DNA from: RGIG5579 sp045655865 | Lineage (GTDB): Bacteria > Bacillota > Clostridia > Oscillospirales > SIG627 | Direction of reading: 5' to 3' | NCBI GenBank assembly: GCA_045655865.1 | Contig: JAZOQB010000003.1 | Span: 1-14,141 of the forward strand | Length of the DNA: 14,141 nucleotides | Made by a program: the position numbers and the translations under genes | Shown here: positions 6,667 through 12,479 of the stretch, in pieces | How positions within the stretch are numbered: the first letter of the stretch is position 1 | How the letters are laid out: each line of letters opens with the position of its first letter | The notes under the pieces: generated by a model | Told to the model about the DNA's origin: nothing | Seen by the model: the letters and a program-made list of their open reading frames with translations, nothing else | The model's database searches: none

Positions 6667-7120
6667 CGAAAACAGAGTCTCCTTCTCCCAGTTGTTTCCT
6701 CTTTTGGAATCTGAAATTCGATGCGGACACTCTTTTTCCTTCACTGCCTCAGGCGTCAGCATGTTGCCCTTCATTCGGGACGGAAAAGACCGGGTCACAC
6801 TTTCCCCAATCTCAGGTCCGCTTCAGGTGGGAGATATTATTTTTTACCGGAGAAAGAACGGATCTTTTATCCTTCACAGGATCGTTAGAAAAGAAAAGGA
6901 CGGCTCATTGACTCTCTGCGGCGACAATCAATACTATCTTGAAAAGAACATACAGGAAGACCAGGTCATTGCACGGCTTACCGGGCTGAAACGAAACGGA
7001 AAGAATATCTCCCTCACGTCTCCAAGAGCCCGCGCTTGGTTTCTCTGTCTTCCTGCCAGACGCTTTATTCTCCATGTGCGCGCTTCTATCAAGGGAAGGA
7101 TGAAAAAGCTTTTTTCTTGA
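6659..7120 (+). CDS. S26 signal-peptidase-like (S24/S26) protein
   Basis: A 153-residue protein with the core of type I signal peptidases of the Ser/His (SipW, eukaryotic ER) type. GVSMLPF at 32-38 holds the probable nucleophile Ser34. A beta stretch with LQVGDIIFYRR follows, then LHRIV with His73 as probable general base, and CGDN at 87-90. Unusually, the N terminus (MSDENRVSFSQ) is polar and lacks the membrane anchor that signal peptidases normally carry. Only the C-terminal stretch from about 120 (AWFLCLPARRFILHV) is hydrophobic and basic enough to touch a membrane. It overlaps the PqqD-like gene by eight bases, so it probably cleaves a cytoplasmic or membrane-surface peptide that the PqqD-like protein delivers. 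The substrate is unknown. A LexA/S24-type regulator is less likely, as there is no DNA-binding domain. Confidence 0.82.
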   Translation: MSDENRVSFSQLFPLLESEIRCGHSFSFTASGVSMLPFIRDGKDRVTLSPISGPLQVGDIIFYRRKNGSFILHRIVRKEKDGSLTLCGDNQYYLEKNIQEDQVIARLTGLKRNGKNISLTSPRARAWFLCLPARRFILHVRASIKGRMKKLFS

Positions 7121-7150
7121 ACATATCCCATCTTTTCCTATGGAGTATTT

Positions 7151-7987
7151 ATGCACATTATTAAAACAAGCCATAAAAAGAAGGGTGCTTTTTGGTCACC
7201 CTTTTTTTCTCACCTTTTCAAAGATCATATTTTTGAAAGCTCCGCTACTTTGTCCTACTATTTTCTCTTTTCCATTTTCCCTCTTGCCATTTTTGTCAGC
7301 GCCGCTTTCGCCACATTGCATCTTTCTCCGGAAACCATGTCCGCTATGAATAATATCATTCCCGAACCAATTTTGGCAATTCTCAGTTCTTATTTGCGAG
7401 AGATCTCTCTTGGAAATCCCCCAACTCTTATGATCACCGGCGTGGTATTGACTCTTTATTCTATGGGGAAAGCCATTCAGACCATGAAGCGAAAACTTCG
7501 GAATTTTTACGGCTATTCTTCCAAAGCCGCCTCTTTCAAGGATGGGATCATCTCTTTTGTTTTCGTTCTTCTCATACAGGTCTCCTTTTATGCTACTCTG
7601 ATCCTCATCGTAGCAGGAAACTATATTCTTTCCTGGGTTTTAGACTTTGCGCCACAACTTGCAGAGCTACTCCCTTCCATTCACCTTTTCCGAATCTTTG
7701 TCGTTACCGCATATCTGTTTTTTGTATTGTTGGGCCTGTATTGGATCTTACCCGGAATCCAACAAAAAAGACGGGACGTTTTGCCGGGAACTCTCCTGGC
7801 CCTCTCCGGGTGGGTCCTGATGTCCTGGATCTTTTCTTTCTATATCGATCGCACAAGCGATTACGCTACTCTCTACGGATCTTTAGGGACCATCATTGCT
7901 CTGCTCACCTGGCTGTTTTTAATTAATTTTATTCTGCTATTGGGAGGAAGCCTCAATTCTTTCCTTTTTTTAAGAAACAAAAAATAA
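7151..7987 (+). CDS. YihY/BrkB (UPF0761) family membrane protein
   Basis: A 278-residue integral membrane protein of the YihY/BrkB family, once misnamed ribonuclease BN. Its function is not established. After a basic cytoplasmic start it shows the family segment around ATLSYYFLFSIFPLAIF and about six transmembrane helices, with conserved loop text such as GSLGTIIALLTWLF before the last one. It ends in a short lysine-rich tail. The ATG at 7151 has GGAG at 7142-7145, and 30 bases separate it from the peptidase gene, with no terminator between, so it is most likely the last gene of the ksgA run. Membership of the kinase/PqqD/peptidase system is uncertain, because YihY genes occur in many unrelated contexts. 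Confidence 0.9.
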   Translation: MHIIKTSHKKKGAFWSPFFSHLFKDHIFESSATLSYYFLFSIFPLAIFVSAAFATLHLSPETMSAMNNIIPEPILAILSSYLREISLGNPPTLMITGVVLTLYSMGKAIQTMKRKLRNFYGYSSKAASFKDGIISFVFVLLIQVSFYATLILIVAGNYILSWVLDFAPQLAELLPSIHLFRIFVVTAYLFFVLLGLYWILPGIQQKRRDVLPGTLLALSGWVLMSWIFSFYIDRTSDYATLYGSLGTIIALLTWLFLINFILLLGGSLNSFLFLRNKK

Positions 7988-8007
7988 CGTTTTGAACGAA
8001 AACAATA

Positions 8008-8045
8008 AAAGAACCATCGCAGTAAAATTGCGGTGGTTCTTTTTT
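8008..8045. terminator. Bidirectional terminator, yihY-like and bioY
   Basis: An 11-bp stem with one G-T pair (GAACCATCGCA at 8011-8021 with TGCGGTGGTTC at 8029-8039) closes a 7-base loop. It is extended by A:T pairs and followed by TTTTTT on the plus strand. Read on the minus strand the same hairpin is followed by TTTTATTGTTTTC. It lies between two convergent genes and can serve both. Confidence 0.9.
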
Positions 8046-8058
8046 AGTATCAAACGGT

Positions 8059-8598
8059 TCACTTAATGTATGGGCGCAGTCTTGCAGTGAGGGAAAGTGC
8101 GAATATAATCTTTAAAAAATCGGAAAGGAGAAACGGGGCCACACACCAAAGCAGAGCGGTAATAAAGTCCAAAGGGCCTTGCGTCTTGCTGTAAACCCAG
8201 ACATACCAAAGAGTACCGCTAAGGTTGTACAGTACCATTCCAAAAAATGATGAGATGGCAAAAACTTTCATTCCCCTGCCCCATATTTTCTCTACTCCCC
8301 AAAGAAAAAGCGCGGACAGAAGAAAACCGAAAACATATCCTCCCGTACTTCCAAAAAGCGCACCGAGCCCACCGGAAAAACCGGAAAGCACCGGAGCCCC
8401 CGCAGCAGCAAGTAAAATATAGACAAAGACTGTCATAGTGCCTCGGCGGCCACCCAAAAGTCCCATGCTTAAAAAGACAGCAAACGTTTGCATGGTAAAG
8501 GGAACGGCGGCAGGAATACTCATCCAGGAACAAACCGTCAAAAGTGCGGTAAAGATCGCAACGCAAGATAGATCTTTTACAGAAAATCTATTTTTCAT
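8059..8598 (-). CDS. bioY: BioY biotin transporter, ECF S component
   Basis: The substrate-binding membrane subunit of an energy-coupling-factor biotin importer. The 179-residue protein is hydrophobic with about six transmembrane helices and carries BioY signature segments: VPFTMQTFAVFL near the N terminus, LLAAAGAPVLSGFSGG in the middle and STGGYVFGFLLSA after it. The partner ATPases and EcfT are not in this window, so it probably uses a shared ECF module encoded elsewhere. The ATG at 8598 has GGAAAG about nine bases upstream. It follows the inositol-monophosphatase-family gene by 21 bases on the same strand, so the two are probably co-transcribed from the promoter at 9414-9442. No biotin biosynthesis gene or recognisable BirA operator is near, suggesting import of biotin; its regulation is not evident. 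Confidence 0.95.
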   Translation of the reverse strand: MKNRFSVKDLSCVAIFTALLTVCSWMSIPAAVPFTMQTFAVFLSMGLLGGRRGTMTVFVYILLAAAGAPVLSGFSGGLGALFGSTGGYVFGFLLSALFLWGVEKIWGRGMKVFAISSFFGMVLYNLSGTLWYVWVYSKTQGPLDFITALLWCVAPFLLSDFLKIIFALSLTARLRPYIK

Positions 8599-8619
8599 AT
8601 CGCAAAACTTTCCATGAGC

Positions 8620-9384
8620 TTAAATCTTATCTTTCATCATCACTTGGTACAGATCTTCATGATTGCAAGCCAGGATTGCACGAGAATGAAAAGAGTACGG
8701 TTCTCCATCGTGTCCAAACAAGCAAGCTCCCGCTTCCCTGCTCAAAAGCCATCCAGGCGCGATATCCCATTTGTTTTTTGTATAAAGAACCACGCCCTCC
8801 GTCTTTCCCGAGGCAAGATGAGCAAAATCCACGCTAGCTGCGCCAAACATTCTCAATCGGGCAATTCTGGGAATACTGCGCTCCATGATTTTCATCTGCT
8901 GCATGGCATCCTCCGGTCTTTTATGTGGAAAATCCCCAAAGGAGACAATGGCATCCTTTGGCGCGCGTTTGCTGACAAAGATCCTCTTTCCGTTTAAAAA
9001 AGCGCCTTTGCCCTCTTGCGCTTCATAAAGCTCAGAAAAAGCCGGAAGATAAATAACACTGACTCTCAGATCTCCCCTGTCCCAAAGGGCCGCCTGAAGA
9101 CCAAACTGCCTGGAACCGGTGCTAAAATTATAGGTGCCGTCTATAGGGTCTAAAATCCAAGTGCGATCAGAAAGCATAGCATCGGATGAAAATTCTTCTC
9201 CGAGAAGCCGGTCTCCGGGAAAAGTATGGGCAAGAGATGCTGAAAAATGCCTTTCAATGGCGCGATCCACATTGGTCACTACGTCAAACTCCGCTTTTTC
9301 AAAAACGGAAACAGAGCTCTGGCAACATTGAAAATAGGCTTCTTGAAGAGTATTTTTCAAAAAATCCAATTCCTTGGTATACAT
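8620..9384 (-). CDS. Inositol monophosphatase family phosphatase
   Basis: A magnesium-dependent, lithium-sensitive-type sugar or nucleotide phosphatase of 254 residues. Family metal and catalytic motifs are intact: DVVTNVD at 34-40, GEE at 62-64, WILDPIDGT with Asp79 and Asp82, GAASVDFAHLASGKTEG at about 181-197, and KWDIAPG with Asp207. The substrate cannot be read from sequence. Inositol-1-phosphate, fructose-1,6-bisphosphate, 3'-phosphoadenosine-5'-phosphate (CysQ type) or NADP are known within the family, and a SuhB-like role is also possible. It starts at 9384, with AAGGG very close to the ATG and a stronger AGGGGG about eleven bases upstream. It is the first gene of a two-gene unit with bioY, and divergent from the spoVB-like gene. 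Confidence 0.92.
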   Translation of the reverse strand: MYTKELDFLKNTLQEAYFQCCQSSVSVFEKAEFDVVTNVDRAIERHFSASLAHTFPGDRLLGEEFSSDAMLSDRTWILDPIDGTYNFSTGSRQFGLQAALWDRGDLRVSVIYLPAFSELYEAQEGKGAFLNGKRIFVSKRAPKDAIVSFGDFPHKRPEDAMQQMKIMERSIPRIARLRMFGAASVDFAHLASGKTEGVVLYTKNKWDIAPGWLLSREAGACLFGHDGEPYSFHSRAILACNHEDLYQVMMKDKI

Positions 9385-9413
9385 AGCCCTTCATCCCCCT
9401 TTTCTTTTATGGA

Positions 9414-9442
9414 ATTGTACCACGAAAAGCTCGGAAAATCAA
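9414..9442 (-). promoter_or_regulatory. Sigma-A promoter of the IMPase-bioY unit
   Basis: On the minus strand TTGATT (complement of 9437-9442) and TACAAT (complement of 9414-9419) are exactly 17 bases apart, a good vegetative promoter. Transcription would start near 9407, leaving a leader of about 23 bases. That is too short for a riboswitch, so none controls this unit from here. Confidence 0.75.
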
Positions 9443-9453
9443 GGAGAACAAGC

Positions 9454-9482
9454 GAATACTTTTCTCTGTTTTTTCATATATT
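9454..9482 (+). promoter_or_regulatory. Sigma-E-like promoter of the spoVB-like gene
   Basis: GAATACT at 9454-9460 and CATATATT at 9475-9482 are 14 bases apart, with one mismatch each to the sigma-E consensus. The -10 ends 31 bases before the ATG at 9514; in spoIVA the same distance is 32. The matching geometry and the sporulation role of the gene support the call. It does not overlap the divergent sigma-A promoter at 9414-9442. Confidence 0.6.
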
Positions 9483-9513
9483 TGATTTACCATTCTCCAG
9501 AAAAGGGATCACT

Positions 9514-11022
9514 ATGAGAAGCGTAAAAAAACTGTTTTATACCACCATCGCTCTAACCATCACAAGCTTTTTTATGAAGACCGTGGCGGTTTGGTTCAAC
9601 GTTTATCTTGCCGGGCTGGTAGGTAGCGTTGGCATTGGTATTTTTCAATTGATAATGACGGTATACGCCATGTCCAAAACGCTATCTTACGGCGGGATGA
9701 ATCTGGCGGCAACCCGACTTTGTATCGACGATTTCGACACTTGCCGTCACAGCATGCGCCGTCTTCTGTGTTGCGCTCTCATGCTCGGCGTTTCCGCAGC
9801 TCTGCTTCTCTTCTTTGGAGCTAAGATCATCAGTATTCACTGGATCATGACGGAAGGCGCCGTATCTTCTCTTCGATCCCTTGCCTTCTCTCTTCCCTTC
9901 GTCTCGCTTTCCGCCAGCTTAAACGGATACATGACCGCCGCTCGGAAAATGGGGCGCTATTCGGTGATTCAACTCCTGGAACAGGTTGTCAAAATCGTAG
10001 CGACGGTCCTTTTGGTTGGCAAACGAGAAAATTCTGACACTGAAACGGCCATTTGTCTTGTATGCGTCGCCATTACCATCAGTGAAGTGTTCTCTTTTGC
10101 CATGGCGCTTCTTTGCTATTTACACGACATGATCAAAACCAAAATGCAAAAAGAAGGAAAAAGAGGTTTTCTTCGCAGATGCGCACGCATTGCCCTTCCG
10201 GACGCCTTTGGCTCTTACATTCGCTCCGGGCTCAACACCGTCGAACACCTACTGATTCCCCGAGGGATCCGTCAATCCGGTGCCAACCTTGACAGAGCCT
10301 TTTCCGATTACGGAACGGTACAGGGAATGGCGCTACCGGTACTTCTCTATCCTTCCTCCATCTTAGGAGTGATCTCAAGCCTTCTTGTGCCGGAAATCGC
10401 TGAGTGCAAGGTGAAAAAAAACACAACTCAGATCAACTATATTATCAATCGTGTATTACATATAGCCATGATCTTCTCCATGATGACCATGTCTGTCATG
10501 TTCTTATTTGCAAAGGAATTGAGCATTTCCATCTACGGGAACGACGACGCTGCCATTTTCTTGCGACTCATTGCACCGCTGATTCCAACCATGTACCTTG
10601 ACATGACCACGGATGGAATGCTAAAGGGCCTGGATCAGCAGCTTACCATTATGAAGATCAACGTGATCGATTCCGTCCTCTGCGTGGTATTGGTTGCCAT
10701 TCTTGTGCCAAAGATCGCCGTAGACGGGTTTTTGATCACCATCTATATCGCCGAGATTATCAATTTTCTCTTAAGCTTTGGCAAACTATCCTCGGAATCC
10801 AAACTGAACTTTCAACTTGGGAAAAATTTATTGAAGCCGCTGATCTGCTCACTGGGAGCATCTTACTTTGCAAGAACGCTGCTTACCCTAACAGAAAAAC
10901 CGACGCTGAATCTGGTCATAGCCATCAGCGCCGGTGTAATTCTGTATTCGTTTTTGCTCAGACTTTGCGGCGGAATCTCCAAAGAAGATTCCAAATGGTT
11001 TAAGAGTCTGATTAAGCCTTGA
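9514..11022 (+). CDS. spoVB: SpoVB-like MOP-family lipid flippase
   Basis: A 502-residue polytopic membrane protein of the MOP (MurJ/Wzx) superfamily, with about 14 predicted transmembrane helices. In B. subtilis SpoVB (518 residues) acts in the mother cell to supply the peptidoglycan precursor for the spore cortex. The N terminus fits the SpoVB group: a first helix TTIALTITSFFMK, then VYLAGLVGSVGIGIFQLIM and a cytoplasmic basic stretch. The frame is open back to 9247, but that part runs antisense through the phosphatase gene. The ATG at 9514, with AAAAGGG at 9501-9507, gives the family start and fits the sigma-E-like promoter. Its last 11 bases overlap the end of the convergent pfp gene and no terminator is seen. 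A generic polysaccharide flippase is the alternative, so the gene symbol is provisional. Confidence 0.8.
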   Translation: MRSVKKLFYTTIALTITSFFMKTVAVWFNVYLAGLVGSVGIGIFQLIMTVYAMSKTLSYGGMNLAATRLCIDDFDTCRHSMRRLLCCALMLGVSAALLLFFGAKIISIHWIMTEGAVSSLRSLAFSLPFVSLSASLNGYMTAARKMGRYSVIQLLEQVVKIVATVLLVGKRENSDTETAICLVCVAITISEVFSFAMALLCYLHDMIKTKMQKEGKRGFLRRCARIALPDAFGSYIRSGLNTVEHLLIPRGIRQSGANLDRAFSDYGTVQGMALPVLLYPSSILGVISSLLVPEIAECKVKKNTTQINYIINRVLHIAMIFSMMTMSVMFLFAKELSISIYGNDDAAIFLRLIAPLIPTMYLDMTTDGMLKGLDQQLTIMKINVIDSVLCVVLVAILVPKIAVDGFLITIYIAEIINFLLSFGKLSSESKLNFQLGKNLLKPLICSLGASYFARTLLTLTEKPTLNLVIAISAGVILYSFLLRLCGGISKEDSKWFKSLIKP

Positions 11023-12256
11023 CCTTCTTCAAGTTAACAAATCTGGGAAGTCCGTCTTCTACGGGCATCTGGGTCTGTCCTTGAATCAAAGGAAGAGCGT
11101 ATTCAGCAAACTTTTCATTAACGCCGTCCTGGGTGGGCGTGATCCAATCCATGGGCACCTTTTTCTCAGCGTTGGCTACCTCTGCCAAATCAAAGAGTTT
11201 GATCTTGCAGCTGTATTTTCCGTCTTCCATGATTCTCTCAAAGCCAACCATCTTGTCAGTGGTACCGTTTACAGCTTCCAGGCAAGCGGTGCGCCCGGCA
11301 AGATAGGATTCCTCAATGTCGGTCTGAGAGGCACAGTGTGCCGCACATCTCTGCAGAAGAGAGAACTCTACGGTACGGGTCTTGGATCCGGTTGCTTTCT
11401 TCAAAAGGCCGGCAAGATATGCACCTACGCCGCCGAGCTGAGCATGACCAAAGCTGTCCTTGGTTTGAGCCGCATCAGAGCCGTATTCTGCAATCAGTTT
11501 TCCGTCTTTGTCGTGGATACCCTCGGAAACTGCAATGAAAACTTTCTTTTTCTTCTTGTAAACTTCTACTGCCTTCTCAACGAAGCTATCAATATCAAAA
11601 TCGCACTCGGGCAAATAGATGAAGTCAGGACCCTGACCCTTGAGGTTTGCAAGAGAAGCTGCCGCAGTAAGCCAACCGGCGTTTCTGCCCATGATCTCCA
11701 CCACAGTAACCATGCCGGAGTCGTAAACGTTGGCGTCACGGAAAATTTCCATAGTAGCAGTCGCAATGTATTTTGCCGCAGAAGCAAAGCCGGGGCAGTG
11801 GTCGGTACCGGCAAGGTCATTGTCAATGGTCTTGGGAATACCCATCACTCGGCACTCATAGCCGTTTTTCATCATAAACTTTGAGATCTTATTGCAGGTA
11901 TCCATAGAGTCGTTGCCGCCGTTGTAGAAGAAATAACGAACGTCATACTTCTTGAAGATCTCTAAGATCCGCTTGTAGTCGGTATCGTCAACATCGGGAT
12001 CAGCCAATTTGTAACGGCAAGAGCCAAGAGCGGAGGAAGGGGTATACTTCATAAGAGCCAGCTCGTTTGGATCTTCCTTGCCCATATCGATCAGGTCGTC
12101 ATCCAAAACGCCGCGAATGCCGTGCAGAGCACAAAGAACACGGGTGACGTTCTCGTTTTCAAGGCCTGCCTGGATGGCGCCGTAAGCGGAAGCGTTAATT
12201 ACGGAAGAGGGGCCGCCGGACTGACCGATGATCACTGCACCTTTTAATTCTTTCAT
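11012..12256 (-). CDS. pfp: PPi-dependent 6-phosphofructokinase
   Basis: Phosphorylates fructose-6-phosphate to fructose-1,6-bisphosphate using pyrophosphate, reversibly, so it can work in glycolysis or gluconeogenesis and save ATP in an anaerobe. The 414-residue chain has GQSGGPSSVINAS at 11-23, GGNDSMD at 113-119, PKTIDND at 141-147 and MGRNAGW at 189-195. Asp116 and Lys142 replace the two glycines that mark ATP-dependent enzymes (GGDGS, PGTIDND), so pyrophosphate specificity is predicted from sequence. The start at 12256 has AGAAAGGAA about seven bases upstream. It lies downstream of polC on the same strand but behind that gene's terminator, so it is probably its own unit with a leader of about 75 bases carrying a partial duplication. 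Its stop codon lies within the end of the convergent flippase gene. Confidence 0.95.
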   Translation of the reverse strand: MKELKGAVIIGQSGGPSSVINASAYGAIQAGLENENVTRVLCALHGIRGVLDDDLIDMGKEDPNELALMKYTPSSALGSCRYKLADPDVDDTDYKRILEIFKKYDVRYFFYNGGNDSMDTCNKISKFMMKNGYECRVMGIPKTIDNDLAGTDHCPGFASAAKYIATATMEIFRDANVYDSGMVTVVEIMGRNAGWLTAAASLANLKGQGPDFIYLPECDFDIDSFVEKAVEVYKKKKKVFIAVSEGIHDKDGKLIAEYGSDAAQTKDSFGHAQLGGVGAYLAGLLKKATGSKTRTVEFSLLQRCAAHCASQTDIEESYLAGRTACLEAVNGTTDKMVGFERIMEDGKYSCKIKLFDLAEVANAEKKVPMDWITPTQDGVNEKFAEYALPLIQGQTQMPVEDGLPRFVNLKKVKA

Positions 12257-12258
12257 GA

Positions 12259-12326
12259 TTCGATTCCTTTCTGTTACAAAACCCTAAAAGGGTCGATTTT
12301 CGATTCCTTCTTGATAAAAAACCCTA
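12259..12326 (-). repeat. Imperfect tandem duplication in the pfp leader
   Basis: Two 28-base units at 12259-12286 and 12299-12326 match at 24 of 28 positions without gaps, at a period of 40. Each minus-strand copy runs from TAGGGTTTT to AAGGAATCGAA. The copy next to the gene supplies the pfp Shine-Dalgarno site; the upstream copy repeats that site but has no start codon after it. ACCCT and AGGGT around TTT form a short hairpin at the junction. Confidence 0.7.
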
Positions 12327-12334
12327 TCGGATCT

Positions 12335-12364
12335 ATTTTAATACAAAACTGTGAACAAAATGAA
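12335..12364 (-). promoter_or_regulatory. Weak candidate promoter of pfp
   Basis: On the minus strand TTCATT (complement of 12359-12364) and TAAAAT (complement of 12335-12340) are 18 bases apart. Only the -10 is good. The position, between the polC terminator and the pfp ribosome site, is right. Other registers (for example TTGTTC, 17 bases, TAGATC) are about as plausible, so the exact hexamers are uncertain. Confidence 0.3.
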
Positions 12365-12404
12365 TCCGAATTGTGTCTAAACTACGAACTTTGTCGTTTT
12401 TTCC

Positions 12405-12422
12405 ACTTTTATGCATAAAAGT
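12405..12422. repeat. Perfect 18-base palindrome upstream of pfp
   Basis: ACTTTTATGCATAAAAGT reads the same on both strands. It lies between the polC terminator and the candidate pfp promoter, about 60-90 bases upstream of that promoter's hexamers. No T tract follows the stem, so it is not a terminator. It is placed like an upstream operator; the binding protein is unknown. Confidence 0.45.
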
Positions 12423-12426
12423 TATT

Positions 12427-12463
12427 AGAAATAAGACGGCGAAATCACCTTGATTCCGCCGTC
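12427..12463 (-). terminator. polC terminator
   Basis: On the minus strand a 13-bp stem with one G-T pair (complement of 12451-12463 with complement of 12435-12447, starting GACGGCG) closes an AGG loop and is followed by TTATTTCT. It starts 16 bases after the polC stop codon. On the plus strand no T tract follows, so it works in one direction only. Confidence 0.85.
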
Positions 12464-12479
12464 GATGGAACAGATCGAA

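Noticed and set aside
9385..9453. Riboswitch upstream of the phosphatase-bioY unit
   Set aside because: The sigma-A promoter leaves a leader of only about 23 bases, too short for any known riboswitch, and no BirA-like operator is seen.
9247..9513. N-terminal extension of the spoVB-like reading frame
   Set aside because: It runs antisense through the phosphatase gene and across both promoters, and adds residues unlike any flippase start. The ATG at 9514 fits family, ribosome site and promoter.
11081..11884. 267-residue plus-strand open frame inside pfp
   Set aside because: It is fully antisense to a well-supported gene and shows no motif or promoter; a codon-bias shadow.
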